64,000 nt of DNA, from assembly GCA_020637495.1 (NCBI GenBank), contig JACJVV010000002.1, positions 62,001-126,000 on the forward strand, written 5' to 3'. Under the pieces are notes generated by a model, which had not been told where the DNA came from, did not search any database, and saw only the letters and a program-made list of their open reading frames with translations. The stretch's first letter is position 1. The number at the start of each line of letters is the position of its first letter. The position numbers were made by a program, and so were the translations under genes. Source of the stretch: Candidatus Woesearchaeota archaeon. GTDB lineage: Archaea; Nanobdellota; Nanobdellia; Woesearchaeales; JACJVV01. Positions 36,759 to 45,786 of this stretch are shown here, piece by piece.

Positions 36759-37591
36759 AGTTCTAAATCCATAGCAAGATCTTTTAGCATCTTAAAGCTA
36801 GTATCTGCAGTACTGAGGACATGCCTTACAAAGCTGGTATAATCTGCTTCCATCAAATATCCAGCTATTGCTCCTTGTTTCTCATACATCAGGTTAGAAA
36901 GCTCCTGATCGAATGGATCAATTGTTGAGAATGGTGCCCCAACAACCCATCGGAATGTATCCTTAGCTGAGACAATATCTACTCCTTTAGTATAATCAGT
37001 TGGATCAACTAACATGCCATATAGGCAAAGTATTGTTTCAGAATAACCGACATTCAGATTCCTTTTTCCGTTCCCAGTTCTGCTTGGGAATCTTGGAAGA
37101 ACATTGACCCTTAATTTCATATCAGCAAGATCCATCCCATGCTTGACTTTCTTTGTAGGACATTTCAGTTCACTGTAATTGCCAGTTCTCACTTCATCAG
37201 TGATGATATGTCTCAATTCTTTTCCTAATGCTCTATACTGTTCCACAACCCCTTTTGCACAATTTAATGTTTTAGTATTGTATTCTCTTGCTAGTTCTTC
37301 AAGGTAGATTACTCTCATGCACATTCCGTCGAATGCATCCAGCTCATCCTGCAATTCATCTGGTTGCATGCCTTCAAGGCAGCATCTTTCAAGGTTATGA
37401 GCAACGCCCTCAAGCCTTATGCTTTGTAGTTCTCTGGTCTTTACAAAGTCCTCAACATCATCAAAATCGCAATCAGAACATCCATTAGCCATTTGTACAA
37501 GCCTTTCCACAGCAGCATATTCCCTCTGCAAAGTCTCCTGGAACTGGCTCAATATTACGCTTGTTGGATCAATCTGTCTATTTCCATTCAT
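36752..37591 (-). CDS. Unrecognised 279-aa cytoplasmic protein
   Basis: A helical N-terminal half (SVILSQFQETLQREYAAVER and cysteine pairs CSDCDFDD, RCCLEGM) and a mixed C-terminal half. There is no signal peptide. The cysteines are not arranged as a standard zinc site. Start ATG 37591 is preceded by AGTGATAGT. Codon use is normal. No function can be proposed. Confidence 0.72.
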   Translation of the reverse strand: MNGNRQIDPTSVILSQFQETLQREYAAVERLVQMANGCSDCDFDDVEDFVKTRELQSIRLEGVAHNLERCCLEGMQPDELQDELDAFDGMCMRVIYLEELAREYNTKTLNCAKGVVEQYRALGKELRHIITDEVRTGNYSELKCPTKKVKHGMDLADMKLRVNVLPRFPSRTGNGKRNLNVGYSETILCLYGMLVDPTDYTKGVDIVSAKDTFRWVVGAPFSTIDPFDQELSNLMYEKQGAIAGYLMEADYTSFVRHVLSTADTSFKMLKDLAMDLELQ

Positions 37592-37758
37592 TTTACTATC
37601 ACTATATTGTAACCGAGACGTAGCTCTTTATCCCTTTATATATATTACTGATAGTATATTTGGGACGATGGATTTTGAACCATCATTCCTCTTAACTTCC
37701 ATAACTTATTTATATTAGTTATATATTACGTATAATTAATTAGACATAAGGTGATACT

Positions 37759-37956
37759 ATGATAATTGAAGCAAAACTCAAGCAATGGGGAAATTCATTT
37801 GGTATAGTCATACCTAAAGAAATCATTAAAGAGAATCAATTTGATACAGGGGATACTATAAAGGTAGAGATTATGAGACGACGCATGGATGGATTTGGAA
37901 TGTTTCCAGAGTTAGGGAAATTTGAGGAAGAAGACTTAGTACACGAGGAGTTATAA
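37759..37956 (+). CDS. vapB: AbrB-type antitoxin (VapB-like)
   Basis: A 65-aa protein with a swapped-hairpin AbrB domain (AKLKQWGNSFGIVIPKEIIK, then GDTIKVEIM) that would bind its own promoter, and an acidic C-terminal tail (FEEEDLVHEEL) that would block the toxin. AAGGTGAT is the SD. Its stop codon overlaps the start of the next gene (TAATG), the typical antitoxin-first arrangement. Confidence 0.9.
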   Translation: MIIEAKLKQWGNSFGIVIPKEIIKENQFDTGDTIKVEIMRRRMDGFGMFPELGKFEEEDLVHEEL

Positions 37957-38342
37957 TGTTTATAGTAGATTCTCATGCATGGATCTCGTATTTTAAGGGA
38001 GATGTCTCTGCAGAAATTTTAGGAGATTTAATTAACAATCGTAAAAGGTTGATAACTATTGAATGTTGCTTGTCTGAAATAAAATGCATTGCATTAAGAG
38101 ATTGGTCTGATTTCAAGAGAATGAAAGCAATAATTGCTGCTAATTCAACTATTCTTCCAGTTTTGCAGGAAAATTGGCTTGGAGCAGCACAGATAAGACA
38201 TGACATACGTAAGACGGTGCAAAGATTTGGTCTAATTGATGCAATCCTTGTTTCTCGACAAAAAGATTTGAAATGCAAGATACTTACAGGCAATCCTCAT
38301 TTTAAGAAAATGAAGAATGTTTTATATATAGGACCAAAATGA
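37956..38342 (+). CDS. vapC: PIN-domain toxin (VapC-like ribonuclease)
   Basis: A 128-aa PIN domain expected to cleave RNA. MFIVDSHAWISYF carries the first Asp, ECCLSEIKCIAL the Glu, and RFGLIDAILVSRQ the third acidic residue. At the fourth position, where many PIN toxins have Asp (LTxDxHF), the sequence is ILTGNPHFKKM, so Asn replaces Asp; activity may be reduced or only three acids used. Its stop overlaps the start of gltX (ATGA). Confidence 0.88.
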   Translation: MFIVDSHAWISYFKGDVSAEILGDLINNRKRLITIECCLSEIKCIALRDWSDFKRMKAIIAANSTILPVLQENWLGAAQIRHDIRKTVQRFGLIDAILVSRQKDLKCKILTGNPHFKKMKNVLYIGPK

Positions 38343-40051
38343 CTTCTGATATGGAAAATTCAATATTGAAATACGCTTTGGAGAATGCTGTAAAGTTCAA
38401 GGGAAAGGCAAATCCAGGAGCAGTAGTAGGAAAGATACTTGGAGAATTTCCTGATGCAAAGAATGATATGAAAGCCACTTCTCAGTTGATTAACAATATC
38501 ATAAAAGAAGTCAATGGCATGTCTTTAGAAGACCAAGAAAAGAAGCTTCTTGAGATTGATCCTGATTATTTTGAGAACCAGAAAGAGCAGAAACAGCAAA
38601 GACAGGAGCAAAGGAAAGAACTCCCAGAGCTGAAGAATGCAGAAGAAGGGAAAGTTGTCACAAGGATTGCGCCTGAGCCATCAAAATATAATCATATCGG
38701 ACACGCGATGTCATTCCTCTTGAATTATATGTATTCAATCAAGTACAAAGGCAGATGCATACTAAGATTTGATGACACGAATCCAGAGATGTCAAAACAG
38801 GAATATGTGGATGCAATGCAATCTGATGTATTGGAATATCTTGACATTAAGACAGCAAAAGTAGTTTTTGCATCAGATCATATGGATGATTTCATCGTAA
38901 AGGCTGAACAATTGATCGATGAAGGAAAAGCATATACCTCTGATCAGCCTTCAGAGGAGATATCAAAATATAGACGAGATATGAAGGATCACCCTAACAG
39001 GGATAAGGAAATCTCCATAGTCAAGAAAGAGTGGGGAGAGATGAAGAAAGCCAATCCAGATTATCTAGCATATTCTTTAAGGCTCAAGATCAGCATGCAG
39101 CATAAGAATGCAGTGATGCGTGATCCTGTGATATTCAGGATAATAACAGACGAGCATTATCGTCATGGGGACAAGTATAAGGTATGGCCTATGTATGATT
39201 TTGAATGTGCAGTCATGGAAGGCATCCTTGGTGTAACTCATGTATTGAGAAGCAATGAGTTTGACAGCAGGATAGAACTGCAGGATCACATACGCTCTTT
39301 GTTCAATCTTACAAATCCTACTATAAGGCAATATGCAAGGACAAATGTGAAGGATGCAACAACAAAAGGAAGAGAGATACGTGAGCTGATCAAGACAGGG
39401 GAATACATAGGATGGGATGACCCAAGACTGATAACTTTGAGGGCATTGAAAAGACGAGGCATTGTCAAGGAAGCATACTATGAGCTTGCAAAAGTCATCG
39501 GGATGTCAAAGACGACATCAGAGCTTGATTTCAGAGTCATTGCAGCCATAAACAGGCAGCTTCTCGACGAGAGTGCACAACGTTTCTTTGCAATAGTTGA
39601 CCCAATGGAAATAACTATAGAAGGTGCTCCAGAACAAGAATTAGCATTGAAATATCATCAGCACAAGGAAGATCGCGGAAGGAAGTTCAAGACCAATGAT
39701 AAGTTCTTGGTAGAGAAAGAGGATCTTGAGAAGATAAAGGATGGCGAATTGATAAGGCTGATGGATTGCCTGAATTTCAAGAAATCAGGGGATAAATTCA
39801 TCTTCACATCAACGGACTTGGAAGAGTATAAGAAAGATGGGAAAGCAATAATTCATTGGCTGCCTGCAGATGATTGTATAGACATTGAGATCCTTATGCC
39901 AGATTGCAAGACAAAGAAAGCAAAAGCGGAAACAAGTATCTCACAACTCAAAGAAGGAGCAGTCATCCAGTTCGAAAGATATGCATTCTGCAGACTGGAT
40001 TCAATTGACAAGGATAAAGGCATGTACAAATTCTGGTACAGTCATGATTAA
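38339..40051 (+). CDS. gltX: Glutamyl-tRNA synthetase, archaeal type
   Basis: Attaches glutamate to tRNA-Glu and, as in most archaea, possibly to tRNA-Gln. The archaeal/eukaryotic class is shown by the 100-residue N-terminal helical extension, then RIAPEPSKYNHIGHAMSFLL with the HIGH motif near residue 120, LRFDDTNPEMSKQEYVDAM, and a beta-barrel anticodon domain at the C-terminus. Length (570) is normal. It begins inside the stop codon of the PIN toxin gene, an unusual coupling of an essential synthetase to a toxin-antitoxin pair. Confidence 0.95.
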   Translation: MTSDMENSILKYALENAVKFKGKANPGAVVGKILGEFPDAKNDMKATSQLINNIIKEVNGMSLEDQEKKLLEIDPDYFENQKEQKQQRQEQRKELPELKNAEEGKVVTRIAPEPSKYNHIGHAMSFLLNYMYSIKYKGRCILRFDDTNPEMSKQEYVDAMQSDVLEYLDIKTAKVVFASDHMDDFIVKAEQLIDEGKAYTSDQPSEEISKYRRDMKDHPNRDKEISIVKKEWGEMKKANPDYLAYSLRLKISMQHKNAVMRDPVIFRIITDEHYRHGDKYKVWPMYDFECAVMEGILGVTHVLRSNEFDSRIELQDHIRSLFNLTNPTIRQYARTNVKDATTKGREIRELIKTGEYIGWDDPRLITLRALKRRGIVKEAYYELAKVIGMSKTTSELDFRVIAAINRQLLDESAQRFFAIVDPMEITIEGAPEQELALKYHQHKEDRGRKFKTNDKFLVEKEDLEKIKDGELIRLMDCLNFKKSGDKFIFTSTDLEEYKKDGKAIIHWLPADDCIDIEILMPDCKTKKAKAETSISQLKEGAVIQFERYAFCRLDSIDKDKGMYKFWYSHD

Positions 40052-40112
40052 GATCTATATTTATATTCAATATCATGCAAATCTTTAAAACCACTAAAGC
40101 AATCTGTTTATC

Positions 40113-40787
40113 ATGGCAACATTATATGATCAATTAGTATTCTTTGAGAATTTCAACAATACTCAATGGTTCAAGGTTACAGAACATATCAAAGAGATAG
40201 ACAAAGCTCTTGCAGAACTGGAGATAAGGTCTCCTATGGTGAGGCGTATCGGATCTTTGCATGCACCTGGATTGTTTGATTATCACGAGATTGATGCAGC
40301 AAAATACCAGGATGAGCTCATAGAATCATGGTCAAGGAGTAATTTCATATTGAGCGAGATTATAAACAAACGCATCAACGGCATAGATGAAGGTCTTGAG
40401 TATAGGATAAATATCCTGGCTCATGACAATAAAGGTAAAGATAGATTCCTTCCAAGAGGCAGAGATGCAGATCTCAATCATGAGATTGCTGAGATGGAAA
40501 AGCTTGTTGGTGACATGAGTTATCTTAAGCATAATGGGATCTGGTATCCTGATAATCCTCTGACTGCCTTTGTAGAGTTTGCAATCGGAGCATATGCTGT
40601 ATGTTCATTGCCAGGTTTTATATTTCCTGCTCTTGCATCAAAGCTTGGTATCTCAGGTGGATCAGCTGCAATTACATCAAGCTTATTTGGTATAAGACCT
40701 TCAAATTCAGAGCTTCCTCTGGACAAGGCAAGATATATTGATGAGAAAGTGTTCAAATATTCTGATAATCTAGAACCAGGAAATTAA
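40113..40787 (+). CDS. Unrecognised 224-aa protein with a C-terminal hydrophobic hairpin
   Basis: The N-terminal 150 residues are helical and charged. Residues 155-190 are hydrophobic (AFVEFAIGAYAVCSLPGFIF, then PALASKLGISGGS), likely one or two membrane passes. CTTTAAAAC at 40082-40090 fits a TATA box about 27 bases before ATG. It overlaps the stop of the secretion ATPase gene by 4 bases, tail to tail. Function unknown. Confidence 0.72.
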   Translation: MATLYDQLVFFENFNNTQWFKVTEHIKEIDKALAELEIRSPMVRRIGSLHAPGLFDYHEIDAAKYQDELIESWSRSNFILSEIINKRINGIDEGLEYRINILAHDNKGKDRFLPRGRDADLNHEIAEMEKLVGDMSYLKHNGIWYPDNPLTAFVEFAIGAYAVCSLPGFIFPALASKLGISGGSAAITSSLFGIRPSNSELPLDKARYIDEKVFKYSDNLEPGN

Positions 40788-42028
40788 TTCCAATCAATCA
40801 ACTCTTCTTCCTTCCTCTTAAACATCCCAAACTTTTTCTTACCTTTGTATTTCTGCCAATGGTTCCTGTTCCTCTCAAATATATCAAATAATACAGAAGT
40901 GTTCAATCCATTATTTGTCTCTTTCTGCTTCTTTGCAACAAGTTCAAGGATGTTAGAACGATCCTCGACAATAATATCAAATTTCTTTATCTCAATTCCA
41001 GCAGCTTTAGCTATCTTAGCTCGAAGACGACTAGGAATCTTAGTTTTAATTGTTCGACCGGCTTTAGCATCATAAGCATAGATCTGGTTGAAGCTTACTT
41101 GGTCTCCTGCCATAACCTCAATCTCAGTTATCTCAGAGATTATTCTCTTCTCCCTGCCATTCTGATTGATCTTTTCCAAGACAATAATCAGATCCAAGTC
41201 ACGAACCATGTTAACAGGGACACTCAATGGTTCATTCGTAACTCTTGTTAATGTCTCCCTTGCATTCCTTGCATGCAATGTCCCCATGCATCCGTTGTGT
41301 CCAGTGTTCATTGCATTGAACAATGTTCTAGCTTCCACTCCACGAACTTCACCCACGATTATCCTATCAGGTCTCATACGCAATGCGTTCTGCAGCAATG
41401 AATCCATGCTTGCATTCTTTCCAGAGAACATAGGGACTTTATTGTTCTGTAATATTCGTAATTCAGCCGTATCCTCGATTGTTATGACTCTCTCTGTCTG
41501 TGGTATCAAGACGCTCAATGCATTGAGGAACGTTGTCTTTCCTGATGCTGTCCCTCCTACTACTAAGATGTTAGTCGAGAGATGCCCTAATCCTTCAACA
41601 ACGCTCCATAGGAAAGCTCCTGTATAGCAATCGACTACTCCTTCATTTATCATGTCGACTATTGTTATGACTTTCCTTGAAAATTTCCTTATCGTGAAAG
41701 TTATTGTCGGTGTTGCAGGAGGAATTGTGACATTTATCCTGCTTCCATCAAACAGCACGCCATCCATAGTGGGGCTTTTCTCACCCAAGAATTTTTTGTT
41801 GGTTGTTGCGACATCAAGAGCAAACTTCTGTGCTTGGCTGTCATTCAGGTAGACATTTGTGCTTATCATATGCATCCTGTTGTGGATGATCTTGATAGGC
41901 ACTTTAGGGCCATTATACATTATTTCCTCTATATCCTCATCTTTCATGAGCTCATCCAGAGGATTTCCATGATCAAAATCTATCTGTACTTTGTATACAT
42001 ATGTTCCGTTCTCTTCTATTATTCCCAT
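40784..42028 (-). CDS. Type II/IV secretion-system ATPase (TadA/VirB11-like)
   Basis: A 414-aa hexameric ATPase that powers pilus assembly or secretion. VVGGTASGKTTFLNAL near residue 158 is Walker A, RIIVGEVRGVEARTLFNAMN the Walker B region, and MGTLHARNARETLTRV the His box. The N-terminal domain (DEDIEEIMYNGPKVPIKIIH) is of the FlaI/TadA type. Upstream on the same strand are two T2SSF-type membrane proteins, 3 bases apart from this gene, forming a three-gene operon. No pilin or prepilin peptidase gene is seen in the window. Confidence 0.92.
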   Translation of the reverse strand: MGIIEENGTYVYKVQIDFDHGNPLDELMKDEDIEEIMYNGPKVPIKIIHNRMHMISTNVYLNDSQAQKFALDVATTNKKFLGEKSPTMDGVLFDGSRINVTIPPATPTITFTIRKFSRKVITIVDMINEGVVDCYTGAFLWSVVEGLGHLSTNILVVGGTASGKTTFLNALSVLIPQTERVITIEDTAELRILQNNKVPMFSGKNASMDSLLQNALRMRPDRIIVGEVRGVEARTLFNAMNTGHNGCMGTLHARNARETLTRVTNEPLSVPVNMVRDLDLIIVLEKINQNGREKRIISEITEIEVMAGDQVSFNQIYAYDAKAGRTIKTKIPSRLRAKIAKAAGIEIKKFDIIVEDRSNILELVAKKQKETNNGLNTSVLFDIFERNRNHWQKYKGKKKFGMFKRKEEELIDWN

Positions 42029-42031
42029 TTT

Positions 42032-42703
42032 CTAAAACAACCCATACAGCAAAGGCCCTAATGATAATATGTATAGTGCATAAAGCACTGCACTGAATGG
42101 AAGCACTATCATGCTTCCTTTTAGGTCCTTGAATATAATATAATTAAGCATTGTAAATACTAGCATCATGAAACCGAGATATATCTGCATTGTCAAGTCT
42201 ACCTGAACAAGCCATTCCTCTGTAGACAGTATCCCTGCTAGAAAATAGAATATTGCCGGCATCACTGCTATTCCCATCACCTGAAGTGTTGTTATTGCAG
42301 CACTCGCTTTCTCGTCTATCCTTTTCTGTAGATGATTTACTTCCCATAATTTATTTGACAATCTGTTTAAAGAGACTATGATGTTTCCTTTAGAAGATAC
42401 AGTGAGGCTAATGACATCTGCGATGTACATGAGAACTTTATCATTTTTTGCAGCATCCTTCAATGCCATGTCTATTGTCATTCCTGAATTCATAAGTTCC
42501 AAGACTTTAGTAAAATAGTTGCAATCCACTTTTGTCATCGCTGTCTCAAGACTATCGCCGCTCATCATGCTTTGAGCGATCTGTTTCATTGAATCGATTA
42601 CCTTCTCCTGCTGTCTCGCTCTAGAACCAGAGACGCTCATGTGATAGATGATTATGGCTAATGTTGCAGCAAGCAATGGATATAGAATAAGTTCAATCTT
42701 CAT
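42032..42703 (-). CDS. T2SSF/TadC-like membrane protein
   Basis: A 223-aa protein with an N-terminal helix (LYPLLAATLAIIIYHMSVSG), a cytoplasmic helical T2SSF bundle (residues 30-130), and three or more C-terminal transmembrane helices. It would be the inner-membrane platform of the pilus or secretion machine with the ATPase, whose gene starts 3 bases later. It overlaps the upstream partner gene by 11 bases. Confidence 0.8.
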   Translation of the reverse strand: MKIELILYPLLAATLAIIIYHMSVSGSRARQQEKVIDSMKQIAQSMMSGDSLETAMTKVDCNYFTKVLELMNSGMTIDMALKDAAKNDKVLMYIADVISLTVSSKGNIIVSLNRLSNKLWEVNHLQKRIDEKASAAITTLQVMGIAVMPAIFYFLAGILSTEEWLVQVDLTMQIYLGFMMLVFTMLNYIIFKDLKGSMIVLPFSAVLYALYILSLGPLLYGLF

Positions 42704-43235
42704 TGTACCTGCTCCTTAAGAGTATTATAATCAATAGGACTACAGTTACGCCATACAAAAGATAATCTAGTTCAGGTCTTGGGATGAAAATCATCTCTTC
42801 AAGACTGTTCTGCAGCAGTATTACGAAGAATATGAATATCGGGATAGCGCTTATAGTCATGCTTTTCTGCAGTTTTGATGTTAGGTTATCGACTAATGTC
42901 TCTGCACTCAGGTTCTTCTGTTTCATCACCTGATCGCTCAGATCATTTAGCATAGGTCTGATATCAGAATTCTGGTCAGAATTGAATATCGATATGAATC
43001 TTTTCATGCTGCTATGTCTCTCTCTATTTTGCTGTAGAAGCAATGCATCTTGATAGCTTGATCCTTTATTTATCGATCTTAGGCTCTTGTTCGCAAAGCT
43101 GCTTATCTTGCCAAAACTCTTGCCTGCAAGATTTGAGAGTATGTTCTCCCTGCTGTATCCAGAATCCAGAAGTATCACAGAATATTCAATTGCAAATAAG
43201 ATATTTGTATTGAGGTTATGCGATATCAGAGCCAT
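42693..43235 (-). CDS. Second T2SSF/TadB-like membrane protein
   Basis: A 180-aa protein, first gene of the secretion operon. The cytoplasmic helical part (SYQDALLLQQNRERHSSMKR) precedes two C-terminal membrane helices (SAIPIFIFFVILLQ and LLYGVTVVLLIIILL). With the next protein it probably forms a heterodimeric platform like TadB/TadC. It is shorter than usual T2SSF proteins, having only one bundle. Confidence 0.75.
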   Translation of the reverse strand: MALISHNLNTNILFAIEYSVILLDSGYSRENILSNLAGKSFGKISSFANKSLRSINKGSSYQDALLLQQNRERHSSMKRFISIFNSDQNSDIRPMLNDLSDQVMKQKNLSAETLVDNLTSKLQKSMTISAIPIFIFFVILLQNSLEEMIFIPRPELDYLLYGVTVVLLIIILLRSRYNED

Positions 43236-43333
43236 ACTTATATATTCAAATTAGGGATTTATATATTTAATCCAAAATTTATACTAAGAAGTGACTATTC
43301 TCTATTGCCTAGAAATAAAACTATTTAGTTCTA

Positions 43334-43960
43334 TTACTGAGTTCCATCCCTGAAGAAAGTCTGTATGATCAAACTTGCCACAGCATCAGCTGTATATTCA
43401 CCAGTCACAACTGTAAAATCAGTAACTTTTCGATAGATCTCATGTCTTTTGGATAGTATCTCCAAAGCCTGTTGATACTTTCCTTGAGGATTATCCAGGA
43501 AACCATCTATAAGATTTGGCCTGTTCTTTGCTGAAGTCTCATCCGCAATCACTCTTTCTGATAATATCCTGGCACTCCTGTCAATGTCCAGGTAAGGTAT
43601 CATGTAGATAGATCTACCCATATTTCTTATATTCTTGATATTCTGGAACCTATAATATGTCCCTTGATCATGAGCTACTGCTCCGCCTCCTGTCGCCAAT
43701 ACAAAATTCTTATTCTTGTATTCACCATGGAGATGCCTATCCATGAGCTGTTTTATTACATATGACTCAACACGTCTGAATATTACCCATCCTTCCCAAT
43801 CGACAAGATCTGCTATATCTTTGTATATGGTCTCACTTGTTAAGTAGTTGTTTATCATTGTATCTGCATCAAAGAAATCAATCCCTAGCCTATCAGCTAT
43901 TATCCTTCCTGTTCTTGTCTTTCCGCTTCCTTGAGGACCAGTCAATATCAGATTTTGCAT
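43334..43960 (-). CDS. aroK: P-loop shikimate kinase (bacterial AroK type)
   Basis: Phosphorylates shikimate in aromatic amino-acid synthesis. LTGPQGSGKTRTGRIIADRL is Walker A; DFFDADTMI gives the DxD substrate Asp; FVLATGGGAVAH is the shikimate-binding loop; and KNRPNLIDGF resembles the lid RPLL. Most archaea use an unrelated GHMP-type shikimate kinase, so the bacterial type here suggests transfer. At 208 aa it is slightly longer than usual. The EPSP synthase gene, the next pathway step, is divergent 72 bases away. Confidence 0.82.
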   Translation of the reverse strand: MQNLILTGPQGSGKTRTGRIIADRLGIDFFDADTMINNYLTSETIYKDIADLVDWEGWVIFRRVESYVIKQLMDRHLHGEYKNKNFVLATGGGAVAHDQGTYYRFQNIKNIRNMGRSIYMIPYLDIDRSARILSERVIADETSAKNRPNLIDGFLDNPQGKYQQALEILSKRHEIYRKVTDFTVVTGEYTADAVASLIIQTFFRDGTQ

Positions 43961-44032
43961 ATCTCTTGTGATTCAACCTTCATTTTTAAAGGTTGTTGAT
44001 TTTACTCACTTATAAAAGACAACAGAATCAAA

Positions 44033-45373
44033 ATGCTTAAAAATCCAGTTTCATTTGTGAATCTAATGGATCTTATCGAGATAATACCTTGGGAGAAAGG
44101 AAGAGATAATAAGGTAGAAGTTCCTGGGTCAAAAAGCCATACTCAACGGGAACTTATAGTATCTGCACTCTCAAATGGACAATCCAAGATAAGTAACCTC
44201 CTTGAGTGTGATGATTCTGAAGTCATGATAGATGCGCTGATGAAGTCGGGTGTTTTCATATCGCCTGACATGGATTCATATGTTGTGTGTCCTTTGAAGA
44301 GCGAGAAGCATAATGGTGAGATATATACAGGTGCAGCAGGGACAAGCATGCGTTTTCTGACTTCATATTTTGCAGCCCTGAAAGGAAAGACAATAATCTC
44401 AGGGACTGGAAGGATGCATCAGCGTCCTATCGATGATCTCGTAGATGCTTTGAATAATATAGTGGATGGGAACATCTCAACGATGAATGCCAATTCAGAA
44501 GGAAGAGGATGTCCGCCTGTTGCGATAGATACATATGGTATTAGAGGAGGCAGAACATCATTGAAAGGAGACACTAGCAGCCAATATCTAAGTTCAATGA
44601 TGATGGTTGCTCCACTAGCTAAGGAGGATGTAGAGATAGATATCATCGGAAAACTTACATCAAAGCCTTATGTTGATATGACTATTGCTGTAATGCAGAA
44701 TCATGGCGTAGGTGTAGAGAATCAAGGTTACAGGAAATTCATCATTAGAGGAAATCAGCGATATGAATCAGCTGACTCAATTATTGAGACAGATGCAAGC
44801 TCATTATCATATGTCCTTGAAGCAGCTATGCTGACAGGCACGACATGGGAATCAAAGCTGACAATGGACCTGAGAAGTTCCATACAAGGTGATTCAAAGT
44901 TCATGCAGGTTATGGACGTATTGGGCGGAAAGAATCTCGGCTCATATAATGACATAATATACAAAGGACCTAACTCAATGTCGAACATAAGGAAGATTGA
45001 TATGAATTCGATGACAGATTGTGTCCAGACATTTGGAGTGATAGCAGCTTGCACGCCTGGCATAACCGAGATATACAATGTTGCAAATATTGAACATAAA
45101 GAAAGCAAGCGACTCACTACACTGAAAGCTGAGCTTGAGAAAGTTGACATTAATAGTGAACTTACTTCTGATGGCATCATAATTTATGGAAGAAGAATCA
45201 ATGAGCTTTGCGATGCAGAGATAGATACTCATCATGACCACAGGCTTGCTTTGTCATTCTCTATTCTTGGCCTTGCAGTCCCTGGAATCAGGATAAAGGA
45301 TCCTGGTGTGATCACAAAATCTTGGCCAACATTCTTCGAAGACATGGGAATAACCTATAGGGTGATAAGGTGA
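44033..45373 (+). CDS. aroA: EPSP synthase (3-phosphoshikimate 1-carboxyvinyltransferase)
   Basis: Joins PEP to shikimate 3-phosphate. Motifs: VPGSKSHTQRELIVSALSNG (substrate Lys and Ser), GAAGTSMRFLTSYFAAL, GTGRMHQRPIDDLVDAL, SSQYLSSMMMVAPLA, EHKESKR and DTHHDHRLALSFSILGL. All expected catalytic Lys, Arg and Asp positions appear present, although HDHRLALS departs slightly from the common DHRMAM. The start may be 44033 or the ATG at 44069 (MDLIEI); TTATAAAAG at 44010-44018 does not decide it. The shikimate kinase gene is divergent. Confidence 0.93.
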   Translation: MLKNPVSFVNLMDLIEIIPWEKGRDNKVEVPGSKSHTQRELIVSALSNGQSKISNLLECDDSEVMIDALMKSGVFISPDMDSYVVCPLKSEKHNGEIYTGAAGTSMRFLTSYFAALKGKTIISGTGRMHQRPIDDLVDALNNIVDGNISTMNANSEGRGCPPVAIDTYGIRGGRTSLKGDTSSQYLSSMMMVAPLAKEDVEIDIIGKLTSKPYVDMTIAVMQNHGVGVENQGYRKFIIRGNQRYESADSIIETDASSLSYVLEAAMLTGTTWESKLTMDLRSSIQGDSKFMQVMDVLGGKNLGSYNDIIYKGPNSMSNIRKIDMNSMTDCVQTFGVIAACTPGITEIYNVANIEHKESKRLTTLKAELEKVDINSELTSDGIIIYGRRINELCDAEIDTHHDHRLALSFSILGLAVPGIRIKDPGVITKSWPTFFEDMGITYRVIR

Positions 45374-45786
45374 TGCCTGGAGTTATAGGGTATATAGCTG
45401 ATAATGAAATGGCTGTCAAGGAGGATCAACAGCACAAACGTCTGCTTGATGATATAGTTGATGGACTTTCTGCATTGAGGATACCAGAAGATGCAACGAT
45501 ATACAGGGAAGTGCAAGTCCCTCATGGAAGAGTCGATCTAATAGCAGTAGCTGATAAAATATATCTGATTGAGGCAAAAGTCCTAAGAAGCCATTCCTCA
45601 AAAGGAAGCAATGTAGGTGAGATTAATGCACAACTCAAGAATGCATACAATTTCTTCTTAGAGAATTATGAGGTATCATGCTGCATGATCGGTGTCTACA
45701 GGAATAAGAAGGGTGCAAAGTTCCATTCATACCAAGTAGAAGCGCCAATAGAACATCTGATTCATTCTTCAAATTTCACGACATGA
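45373..45786 (+). CDS. Small PD-(D/E)xK nuclease-like protein
   Basis: The 137-aa protein has GRVDLIAVADKIYLIEAKVL near residue 55: an Asp before a beta turn and ExK in the next strand, the core of PD-(D/E)xK nucleases such as Holliday-junction or repair endonucleases. An upstream acid (EDQQHKRLLDD) is available. ATG 45373 overlaps the aroA stop (TGATG), with AAGG upstream, so it is co-translated. It also overlaps AMMECR1 by 25 bases, tail to tail. Substrate unknown. Confidence 0.7.
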   Translation: MPGVIGYIADNEMAVKEDQQHKRLLDDIVDGLSALRIPEDATIYREVQVPHGRVDLIAVADKIYLIEAKVLRSHSSKGSNVGEINAQLKNAYNFFLENYEVSCCMIGVYRNKKGAKFHSYQVEAPIEHLIHSSNFTT

